Shown here in pieces: positions 17,905 to 24,160 of a DNA stretch of 64,000 bases. Each line of letters begins with the position of its first letter. The first letter of the stretch is position 1. Position numbers and translations under genes: made by a program. The stretch is taken from contig CAKVCK010000003.1 of assembly GCA_934725575.1 (NCBI GenBank), positions 107,823 through 171,822 of the forward strand, in the 5' to 3' direction. The stretch is from an uncultured Bacteroidales bacterium. Lineage in GTDB: Bacteria > Bacteroidota > Bacteroidia > Bacteroidales > UBA932. Under the pieces are notes generated by a model that ran no database searches, was not told the DNA's origin, and saw nothing but the letters and a program-made list of their open reading frames with translations.

Positions 17905-17909
17905 ATGAA

Positions 17910-17945
17910 AATGGAGAATTTTGCACGTTACCAAAATTCTCCATT
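17910..17945 (+). terminator. Hairpin at the end of the fimbrial array
   Basis: A perfect 14-bp inverted repeat (AATGGAGAATTTTG, 17910-17923, and its complement at 17932-17945) with an 8-base loop is followed by CTATTTTT. It is the first strong terminator-like structure after the start of the pilin block and probably ends the long transcript. Confidence 0.65.
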
Positions 17946-18060
17946 CTATTTTTCCGATGCCCACCGTTACATCACTGCCATCTGCCTCTCAACCTCTTCG
18001 CCCATTCATTCACCCCGTCCACTGCCCTCCTGCTTCTGTTGCTCACTGCCCATTACCCTC

Positions 18061-18128
18061 GGTCGCTGAACTCGTCGAAGCGACCGCACAAATCTCCTAC
18101 CCCATCCACTTCGACGAGCTCAGTGACC
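18061..18128. repeat. Facing pair of REP-type palindromes
   Basis: The first unit (18061-18085) has stems GGTCGCT and AGCGACC around GAACTCGTCGA. The second (18107-18128) is the same element inverted, with CACT/AGTG in place of CGCT/AGCG. The 21-base spacing in head-to-head orientation resembles a BIME, the arrangement typical of REP elements that are moved by RAYT transposases. A RAYT-like gene ends 220 bases away. Related copies lie at 20285, 21515, 32868 and 43929. Confidence 0.7.
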
Positions 18129-18196
18129 GCATAATATTCCAGTCTTACAAACTATGGCCGCGAACTATGCCCCAGACGTCATTTAAAACCTTCTCA

Positions 18197-18233
18197 CAGG
18201 GCCAACCCTGTTTTTAAGATGGGACCGGCCCTG
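18197..18233. repeat. GGCC-stem hairpin, left of the transposase gene
   Basis: Inverted repeat CAGGGCC (18197-18203) and GGCCCTG (18227-18233) enclosing a TTTTTAAGATGGGA segment. A similar hairpin with TTTTAAAGTGGGA lies at 20194-20224, so one copy stands on each side of the RAYT-like gene. They may be the termini or the substrate of that enzyme. Confidence 0.5.
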
Positions 18234-18348
18234 AAACGAGCCTCCTACCCATCTCTGAAGCCTCCTCTTCGGCCGTGCTTTGCAAACTCTTATTCCGTTA
18301 GATCGCTATGCTAATGCTCCGGCAATCTCCTGCTGACATAAAGCACTC

Positions 18349-19482
18349 CTAACGCTTTGCACAGAAGATCGATTCAAGCACGCTTTTCGGGACAAGTGTA
18401 ACCCGACTCAATGCCGAAAGGGAATAGGTGCACCTGTCTCCCCACGCCCTTTGCGCGACCGCAATCCGTTCTTCCAGACTTGCGCGGGACAGAGTCGCTT
18501 TCCCGAACATATTCAGACACATTTTCTTGCAGGTAGCTCTCAACTCCTTTTCGCTGACGGTCCGGACATATTCCTTGGAACATTCCAGGTCAATCGCTGA
18601 CTCAATGTTCTTGCTCTGATGCAGGAAAGCCAGAAACACTTTGGGCGACCGGAACAACATTTCCACTCTTCCCCAATCGACGTAGCTGTGCGGAAGAACC
18701 AGACCCTCGTCATTGTGCAGCCACCCTTCAGGAGGAATCTTCTTGCTGTGCAGCATTTCCCTCCTTTCGGTTTTGGACAACTCGCTTACTGGCTTCCCAT
18801 TGACTTGATTATGGTCGATGAAGAATATATTCCCTGGCCCTCCCACATATTCCCACGGCATCTCTGGGTAGCCTGCCGCTATCGCGTTCCTATAGACATA
18901 CATAAATTTGTTCATCAACTCGCGCTCAGTCCTTATCTCATCGTTCCCTACCAAGATTCCTGAATGGACACTGTGTTTCTTCCAAGATGCCCAGAGCATC
19001 AATCTTCTCTTTAGTTCTCTCGCGAATCCTTCACGTTCCACTGCCTCTCCGCTCACGATCAGATGCACGTGCGTTGTCATAACTTGCTGCACCAGAATCC
19101 TGACATTGAATGAATATGCCAGAATGGCTATAATGTTCATCGCCGCTATCTTCTCCTCTCGCGTGTCAAACAGGCTGTTGACAGCGTTTCCGTCAGAGTA
19201 CACGTGTGAGCAGTCCCGAACCGGTTTGTCAGCCCAGCTATTTTTGCCTCCTACCGGCTCTGCCAAGGGACCTTTTTCTGTTGCTTGCTGTGGAGGCCCC
19301 TTGTGAAATCCCTGACAGGAATCTTGATGCCTAAAAGCTTCATTGTGATTGGTTTGAGTTGGAGGACCAATCCCTGTATCTTCACAGTTCCTTGAACCAT
19401 CATTCTCCAAAGTCCCGATCCTTTGCCTTGACACCGTGCCGTCACATCTTCCTGATCCATTCCATTCAAATAAGTCTTTCAT
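18349..19482 (-). CDS. REP-associated tyrosine transposase-like protein (Y1/HUH family)
   Basis: A 377-residue protein whose region from about residue 90 resembles IS200-like/RAYT enzymes: HUH motif 'THVHLIV' (His138, His140) for metal binding, then 'KFMYVYRNAIAAGYPEMPWEY' split as candidate Tyr195/Tyr197 and the conserved Arg-Asn. Such enzymes nick and rejoin single-stranded DNA at REP hairpins. The N-terminal 90 residues are polar, low-complexity and repeat-like (two GPP segments) and match nothing recognised; they may be disordered or the true start may be internal. No second transposase gene or clear IS ends are present. REP-like palindromes lie on both sides, which supports the RAYT assignment. 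Confidence 0.65.
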   Translation of the reverse strand: MKDLFEWNGSGRCDGTVSRQRIGTLENDGSRNCEDTGIGPPTQTNHNEAFRHQDSCQGFHKGPPQQATEKGPLAEPVGGKNSWADKPVRDCSHVYSDGNAVNSLFDTREEKIAAMNIIAILAYSFNVRILVQQVMTTHVHLIVSGEAVEREGFARELKRRLMLWASWKKHSVHSGILVGNDEIRTERELMNKFMYVYRNAIAAGYPEMPWEYVGGPGNIFFIDHNQVNGKPVSELSKTERREMLHSKKIPPEGWLHNDEGLVLPHSYVDWGRVEMLFRSPKVFLAFLHQSKNIESAIDLECSKEYVRTVSEKELRATCKKMCLNMFGKATLSRASLEERIAVAQRAWGDRCTYSLSALSRVTLVPKSVLESIFCAKR

Positions 19483-19759
19483 AATTTAAAAACACATTCT
19501 CTCACGTCCGAAGGTGATTGCCTACCCTCATATATTCACTTTATTCCTACCCTGAATCACATTCCGCAGAGGGGATGTTTAGCGCGTACTTCATAGGGCC
19601 TTTACTTTACCACTGCCTAAACCCTCTCCTCGGTACTTGCTTCTTTCCCTCCCCCCTTGTCTTACTCTCACTCCCTACCTTTTGTGGAGGGCCTTGCTTT
19701 CTCCGTAGGCAGTGAAGAAGGTAGGTTGTTTGACTGTTTTGTGCAAAGATTGAAAAACC

Positions 19760-19788
19760 TAACCGTTGACACAAATATTCAACGGTTA
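19760..19788. repeat. Perfect 10-bp inverted repeat
   Basis: TAACCGTTGA at 19760-19769 is complementary to TCAACGGTTA at 19779-19788, with a 9-base AT-rich loop. It lies 278 bases upstream of the RAYT-like gene and could be an operator or a structured leader element. No T-run follows. Confidence 0.5.
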
Positions 19789-20017
19789 ATTAACTGAAAG
19801 TGCGTCTGGCATAATTCTATGCCGTGTTTTCACTTTCCGAAAGATAACATTTTTGTGAATATTCCATTACTTTGAAGGATATTCTCGTTGATAGTTAGTG
19901 GATTATGACCATTATCCGTCTATCCCGATATTGTTTGTTCAGGTAGAATATCCCTCTTGCCGGAAAGATAAACTGGAACATCTACCTCATTGTCATTGAA
20001 TGAAAACCGAACTATAT

Positions 20018-20077
20018 ACTTTAGGTTTAGGCTTGCGCCTAATTACATTTCCTTACTATGACTTGCAAACCTAAAGT
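20018..20077. repeat. Nested inverted repeats
   Basis: Outer arms ACTTTAGGTTT (20018-20028) and AAACCTAAAGT (20067-20077) are fully complementary. An inner hairpin TTAGGC-TTGC-GCCTAA lies at 20026-20041. This could fold into alternative structures on either strand. Function unknown. Confidence 0.5.
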
Positions 20078-20193
20078 GATAAGTTCAAATGGAAATATGT
20101 ATCAGAGTCATTAGTGGGGGGACGTGTGAGTAAGACTTATGCAAACCATAGCCGTGAGAAGTGCTCCAGACTTTATCCTGCGCACTATTTCAA

Positions 20194-20224
20194 GGCCGGT
20201 CCCGGTTTTAAAGTGGGAGCGGCC
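20194..20224. repeat. GGCC-stem hairpin, right of the transposase gene
   Basis: GGCCGGTCCC (20194-20203) pairs with GGGAGCGGCC (20215-20224) with one mismatch, around loop GGTTTTAAAGT. Stem and loop resemble the hairpin at 18197-18233 on the other side of the RAYT-like gene. Confidence 0.5.
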
Positions 20225-20284
20225 TCGTTACCTTGCGCCGCAGGGCGTGCAGGGCATAGTGTTCGGCTGTGGTTTGAAAGTGCT

Positions 20285-20312
20285 GGCGCTTCGATAAGCT
20301 TAGCGGCCGACC
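20285..20312. repeat. Degenerate REP-type palindrome
   Basis: On the - strand this reads GGTCGGCCGCTAAGC then TTATCGAAGCGCC. It keeps the central TATCGAAGCG of the REP family but has three extra bases in one arm. It is the copy nearest the 5' side of the RAYT-like gene. Confidence 0.5.
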
Positions 20313-20383
20313 CTGTGAATAGGCGGTCACCTGGACAAAAAGTAGGATGACATATCCTTGAATGGGCCTTGTTTAGGGAAGAG

Positions 20384-20420
20384 GAAAACAAAAAACGGAC
20401 AGATCATTCGAAACTGTCCG
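20384..20420 (-). terminator. Intrinsic terminator downstream of efp
   Basis: On the - strand a CGGACAG/CTGTCCG stem (arms 20414-20420 and 20396-20402) is followed by TTTTTTGTTTT. It lies about 70 bases past the efp stop and fits a rho-independent terminator. Confidence 0.7.
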
Positions 20421-20431
20421 GTTAGTGTACG

Positions 20432-20466
20432 AAAAGGGTATGACCCCAAAAAACAGCCATACCCTC
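20432..20466 (-). terminator. Second hairpin downstream of efp
   Basis: GGGTATG (20436-20442) and CATACCC (20458-20464) form a 7-bp stem around a loop with a run of six A on the + strand. On the - strand it is followed by TTTTCG. It sits between the efp stop and the stronger terminator, so the two form a double terminator. Confidence 0.5.
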
Positions 20467-20491
20467 ATAATCTTTCTGATGTGTGATAACC

Positions 20492-21058
20492 TTACACCCT
20501 CTGGCCGTAGGAACGGTCGGTGGTGTTGACGGTGATCTTGTCGCCCTGGTTGATGAAGAGCGGAACCATGATCTTGGCGCCGGTCTCAAGGGTGCACTCC
20601 TTCAAAGCGCTGGTGGAGGCGGTGTTGCCCTTCACGGCAGGCTCTGTGTAGGTCACCTCAAGGGTAACGTAGGTCGGGAGCTCGCAGGTGAGGCACTTCT
20701 CCTCAGGCTCAACGACGAACATCATCTCGACGTGCTGACCTTCCTTCATCAGGTCGGCGTTCTCGACAACATCGTGAGGCAGGTGGATCTGCTCGTAGGT
20801 CTCCTCGTGCATAAAGTTGAATCCGTCCTCGTCAGAGTAAAGGAACTGGTAAGGACGTCTCTCGACGTTGATGACATCGATCTTCATACCTGCTGTGAAG
20901 GTGTTCTCAAGGATCCTTCCGTTCTCAAGGTTGCGAAGCTTTGTCTTTACGAAAGCCGGACCCTTTCCAGGCTTAACGTGCTGGAAATAGACTACCTGGC
21001 AAGGCTTGCCGTTGTAGCTGATATAAAGGCCGTTCTTAAAATCTGCTGTTGTTGCCAT
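20492..21058 (-). CDS. efp: Elongation factor P
   Basis: A 188-residue EF-P, the usual length. The N-terminal KOW-like domain includes 'YISYNGKPCQVVYFQHVKPGKGPAF', whose Lys32 in the PGKGPAF loop is the site that enters the peptidyl-transferase centre and may be modified. Two OB domains follow. EF-P relieves ribosome stalling at consecutive prolines. It is transcribed alone from a promoter that overlaps the end of ispH and ends at a double terminator. Confidence 0.95.
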   Translation of the reverse strand: MATTADFKNGLYISYNGKPCQVVYFQHVKPGKGPAFVKTKLRNLENGRILENTFTAGMKIDVINVERRPYQFLYSDEDGFNFMHEETYEQIHLPHDVVENADLMKEGQHVEMMFVVEPEEKCLTCELPTYVTLEVTYTEPAVKGNTASTSALKECTLETGAKIMVPLFINQGDKITVNTTDRSYGQRV

Positions 21059-21159
21059 AAAAATATGTAATGAATTTGTTAACCGTTAAAACCTTGCCTC
21101 AACTTATGTAATCTTCCTGACTTAGATTTCAAAAGATTGATGCGCAATCATTTCGACCG

Positions 21160-21191
21160 CAAATTTAACTATTTGTGAATATTCCTGCAAA
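21160..21191 (-). promoter_or_regulatory. Promoter of efp
   Basis: On the - strand TTTG (21191-21188), 20 bases, then TAAATTTG (21167-21160), a full match to the Bacteroidota consensus. Start expected near 21154, leaving a leader of about 95 bases. The box overlaps the last codons of ispH. Confidence 0.65.
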
Positions 21192-22122
21192 AAATTCTTT
21201 CAGCGACCTGTTCCAGCAGCCATCCTGGCGTGGAGGTCGCTCCGCAGACACCGACCTTGTCTCCGTCCGAAAACCAATCCGACTCCAATTCCGAAGGTTC
21301 GGAAATATGATAGGTGTCCGGATTCCTGGACTTGCACAGGTCGAAAAGCACCTTCCCGTTGGAACTGGAAGCCCCTGACACAAAGACGATAACGTCGTGC
21401 CTAAGAGCGAACTCCGCCAGCTCATCGTGACGTGACGCCACCTGTGAACAAATTGTGTTATGAATCGTCAGACCGGCAGGGGATGATGTCGTGTCCGTCT
21501 CGTCCACTTTCATCGGTCGCTGAGCTTGTCGAAGCGCCTCCGAAAGCACCTTGCAGATCTCGGAATATTCCACCGGGCTTTTTGTGGTCTGCGAGAAAAT
21601 CTCCAGTGGCCTGTCAGTCCGGATGGAACCGTCCCCAATGGCTGAAAGCAGCATCTGCATATTCTCGATCACCACCGCGTCGCCACCGACCTGTCCAAGC
21701 AAGCCAAGCACCTCGGCGTGCCCGATTTTCCCGAATATGACGATCTGTCCTCCGGCGGGCTTGACCCTCTCGTAGGCCTCCCTGATGCTCTTTTGCAGTT
21801 TCAGCACTACCGGACAGGTGCAGTCTATGACCGTCAAACCAAGTTTTTGAGCCAATGAATATGTCTGCGGCGGCTCGCCGTGCGCCCTTATGAGAAGCGT
21901 CTCCGAAGAAGGATCGGGAATATTCATAAGTCCGTCTTTGTCGACTGTGACCAGTCCTTTCTCTCCGAGCCTCCGGAGTTCCGCCTCGTTGTGGACAATG
22001 TCCCCGAGGGAGTATAGTGTCCTGCCGGGAGACTCCTCAAGGAACTTCTCGGCTCGGCCGATCGCCCTGATCACTCCTCCGCAGAAGCCGGAATGCTTCT
22101 CGATCTCAACCTGAATAGCCAT
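21169..22122 (-). CDS. ispH: 4-hydroxy-3-methylbut-2-enyl diphosphate reductase with an inserted repeat
   Basis: Last enzyme of the MEP isoprenoid pathway: an iron-sulfur enzyme making IPP and DMAPP. Cluster cysteines are Cys14 (GFCGGV), Cys103 (CTCPVV) and Cys225 (NTICSQV); His44 and His81 match substrate-binding residues. Cys103 to Cys225 spans 122 residues, against 101 between Cys96 and Cys197 of the E. coli enzyme. The extra length lies around residues 190-218, where a REP palindrome is read in frame as 'ALRQAQRP' (196-203). The frame is open and all ligands are kept, so the gene is probably functional. Pairs with cmk (6-base gap), a common Bacteroidota arrangement. Confidence 0.9.
   Translation of the reverse strand: MAIQVEIEKHSGFCGGVIRAIGRAEKFLEESPGRTLYSLGDIVHNEAELRRLGEKGLVTVDKDGLMNIPDPSSETLLIRAHGEPPQTYSLAQKLGLTVIDCTCPVVLKLQKSIREAYERVKPAGGQIVIFGKIGHAEVLGLLGQVGGDAVVIENMQMLLSAIGDGSIRTDRPLEIFSQTTKSPVEYSEICKVLSEALRQAQRPMKVDETDTTSSPAGLTIHNTICSQVASRHDELAEFALRHDVIVFVSGASSSNGKVLFDLCKSRNPDTYHISEPSELESDWFSDGDKVGVCGATSTPGWLLEQVAERIFCRNIHK
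21515..21538. repeat. REP-type palindrome inside ispH
   Basis: GGTCGCTGAGCTTG then TCGAAGCGCC, the same family as the copies at 18061 and 32868. It lies within the coding strand of ispH and is translated without disrupting the frame. Neighbouring codons 203-217 are also unlike the enzyme family, so more than the palindrome may have been inserted. Confidence 0.75.
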
Positions 22123-22128
22123 GACCCT

Positions 22129-22815
22129 CTATTCAAGGATTCCGAAACGGCCTTGCGCAAGTCCTTGGAACCAAACCAGTTCCTCGTGCAGGTTCATGTC
22201 CGAATTGTCCAGCACGAAAGCGTCGGCGGCCCTGGAAAGAGGGGAAACCTCACGATGGGAGTCGATATAGTCCCTCTCCCGAAGGTTTTTCATCACGTCC
22301 TCCAGTTTCGGGTCCTGTCCCTTGGCCTTCATCTCGTCGAAACGCCTTTGTGCCCGGACCTCATCGCTGGCTGTCATGAATATCTTGACCTCGGCGTCCG
22401 GGAACACCGTCGTGCCGATGTCCCTGCCGTCCATCACGATTCTTTTCCTCTGTCCGAAAGCGTGCAGACGCTCATCGACATATTCCCTGACAAACGGGAT
22501 CGCCGAGATCGGACTGACGTGGCCGGACACCTCCAGCGTGCGGATCTCCTTTTCTATGCATCTGTCTCCGATGAATGTTCCCTCGGCCTTGAAATCCAGC
22601 CCCAAATCCGGTAGTGCAGCCTTGAGGGCGGCTTCGTCAATGGCTCCGTCCTTCCCGATGAACCCTTTCTCAAGGGCGTACAAGGTAACTCCGCGGTAGA
22701 GAGCCCCGGAGTCCAGATAAAGGAATCCGAAGTGTTCCGCTATCAGTCTGGCAAGCGTGCTCTTGCCTGTCGATGAGTAGCCGTCGATGGCTATGATGAT
22801 GTCAGGTAATTTCAT
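22129..22815 (-). CDS. cmk: Cytidylate kinase
   Basis: A 228-residue (d)CMP kinase. P-loop 'GYSSTGKST' at residues 12-20, 'YLDSGALYRGVT' in the CMP-binding region, 'RIVMDGRDIGTTVFPDA' and the lid 'RAQRRFDEMKAKG'. It phosphorylates CMP and dCMP with ATP for nucleotide synthesis. First gene of the cmk-ispH unit. A TAATTTTG box ends only about 6 bases before the start codon, so the transcript may be nearly leaderless. Confidence 0.95.
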   Translation of the reverse strand: MKLPDIIIAIDGYSSTGKSTLARLIAEHFGFLYLDSGALYRGVTLYALEKGFIGKDGAIDEAALKAALPDLGLDFKAEGTFIGDRCIEKEIRTLEVSGHVSPISAIPFVREYVDERLHAFGQRKRIVMDGRDIGTTVFPDAEVKIFMTASDEVRAQRRFDEMKAKGQDPKLEDVMKNLRERDYIDSHREVSPLSRAADAFVLDNSDMNLHEELVWFQGLAQGRFGILE

Positions 22816-22820
22816 ACGGC

Positions 22821-22828
22821 AAAATTAT
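22821..22828 (-). promoter_or_regulatory. Possible -7 box of cmk abutting the start codon
   Basis: TAATTTTG on the - strand (TAnnTTTG). The upstream -33 region has only CTTT at a suitable distance. Transcription would begin at or next to the ATG at 22815. Confidence 0.35.
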
Positions 22829-23002
22829 CAATTTTTATCTAAAGAATAAAGTTATCCTTTTCATTTCCCAAAGAAAGAAATTTGTCCGATATTTGTATTA
22901 CGGAATATCATTCCAGAACAAGTAATATTACCGTTATCCGGAGGAGTGGGTTCCGCGGAAACGGGATGTGCGATTTATAGGTAAGAACAAAGACGAATTT
23001 CT

Positions 23003-24160
23003 ATGAAGATATTGATTGTTGATGACGAGAGGTCCATCAGGAATTCCCTTAAGGAGATTCTGAGTGACGAGGGCTACGATGTGGATGTGGCCGAGGACGG
23101 TGCGACCGCCCTTGCGATGGTGGACAAGGAAAGGTACAATGTGATTTTCTGTGACATCAAGATGCCGGGAATGGACGGAACCGAGGTGCTGGACAAGATG
23201 GTCGCCGAGGGCATAGATTCGGCGATCGTGATGATCTCCGGCCATGGAGACATCGACACAGCCGTGGAATGCATCAAGAAAGGCGCTTTCGACTTCATCC
23301 AGAAGCCTCTGGACCTGAACAGGATTCTGATCACGATCAAGAACGCCTCCGAGAAGGCTACGATAATCTCCGAGAACAAGACTCTGAAAAAGAAGGTTTA
23401 CGGCCAACGGATGATAGGGGAGTCAGAGCCTATCCGGCATGAGCGCGACATCATTGCGAAGGTCGCCCCGACTGACGCCCGTGTGCTGATCGTCGGCCCC
23501 AACGGTTCGGGCAAGGAGCTGGTTGCGCGGAGTCTCCACGAGCAGAGTGCCAGAAGCGCGATGCCGTACATCGAGGTGAACTGTGCGGCCATCCCGTCGG
23601 AACTGATTGAAAGTGAATTGTTCGGCCACGAGAAAGGCGCTTTCACCTCGGCCATCAAGCAGCACAAAGGTAAGTTCGAGCAGGCTGACGGCGGGACTCT
23701 TTTCCTGGACGAGATCGGGGACATGAGCCTTGCCGCTCAGGCCAAGGTGCTGCGTGTGCTGCAGGAGCGCAAGCTCTCCAGGGTCGGCAGTGACAAGGAC
23801 ATAACTGTTGACGTGAGGGTGGTGGCGGCCACGAACAAGAATCTTCAGGATGAGATAGCCAAGGGCAATTTCAGGGAAGACCTGTACCACCGCCTGAGCG
23901 TCATCGTCATCAAGGTGCCGTCGCTGGACGAAAGGAAAGATGACATCCCTCTGCTTATTGACTATTTTGTAAATCAGATCAGCACGGAGTCCGGGATGCC
24001 GGTGAAAACATTTTCTCCCGAAGCGGTCAGGCTGCTCCAGGAGAAATCTTGGACGGGAAACATCAGGGAACTCCGCAATGTCGTGGAGCGCCTGATGATA
24101 CTTGGAGGGAATCCTGTCAGCGGGCAGGATGTAAAAGATTACGTGAGTCCGATTCAATAG
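23003..24160 (+). CDS. Sigma-54-type response regulator lacking a DNA-binding domain
   Basis: A 385-residue protein: receiver domain with Asp7/Asp8, phospho-acceptor Asp51 ('FCDIKMPGMDG') and Lys101, then an AAA+ domain with Walker A 'GPNGSGKE' (165-172), the sigma-54 loop as 'GAFTSA' (212-217, canonical GAFTGA) and Walker B 'GTLFLDEIGD' (231-240). NtrC-like activators normally end in a Fis-type helix-turn-helix; this one stops at about 'DVKDYVSPIQ', where that domain would begin. It should respond to a sensor kinase and act on sigma-54 polymerase without its own operator, or act by protein contact. No kinase gene is adjacent. The 3' end overlaps the convergent protease gene by 44 bases. Confidence 0.85.
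   Translation: MKILIVDDERSIRNSLKEILSDEGYDVDVAEDGATALAMVDKERYNVIFCDIKMPGMDGTEVLDKMVAEGIDSAIVMISGHGDIDTAVECIKKGAFDFIQKPLDLNRILITIKNASEKATIISENKTLKKKVYGQRMIGESEPIRHERDIIAKVAPTDARVLIVGPNGSGKELVARSLHEQSARSAMPYIEVNCAAIPSELIESELFGHEKGAFTSAIKQHKGKFEQADGGTLFLDEIGDMSLAAQAKVLRVLQERKLSRVGSDKDITVDVRVVAATNKNLQDEIAKGNFREDLYHRLSVIVIKVPSLDERKDDIPLLIDYFVNQISTESGMPVKTFSPEAVRLLQEKSWTGNIRELRNVVERLMILGGNPVSGQDVKDYVSPIQ

Larger units (their letters stand above)
17946..18348. other. Gene-free repeat-bearing stretch between the pilin array and the transposase gene
   Basis: No credible coding sequence: the short open frames here have no start context or family match. It holds a facing pair of REP-type palindromes (18061-18128) and one hairpin of a second family (18197-18233), listed separately. 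The remaining sequence is C- and T-rich on the + strand and without further recognisable content. Confidence 0.6.
19483..20383. other. Gene-free stretch upstream of the transposase gene
   Basis: About 900 bases without a credible gene. It holds a 10-bp inverted repeat at 19760-19788, nested inverted repeats at 20018-20077, a GGCC-stem hairpin (20194-20224) and a REP variant (20285-20312). The base composition is AT-rich from 19730 to 20110 and GC-rich from 20190 to 20340. Two short open frames at 19518 and 20114 overlap these hairpins and are not supported. Confidence 0.55.

Noticed and set aside
17818..18217. Overlapping short open frames after the broken pilin
   Set aside because: They cross the terminator hairpin and the REP pair, are Pro/Ser/His-rich, and have no homology that I recognise.
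20114..20350. Short open frame in the repeat island
   Set aside because: It is made largely of hairpin and REP sequence (20194-20312) and has no credible start region.
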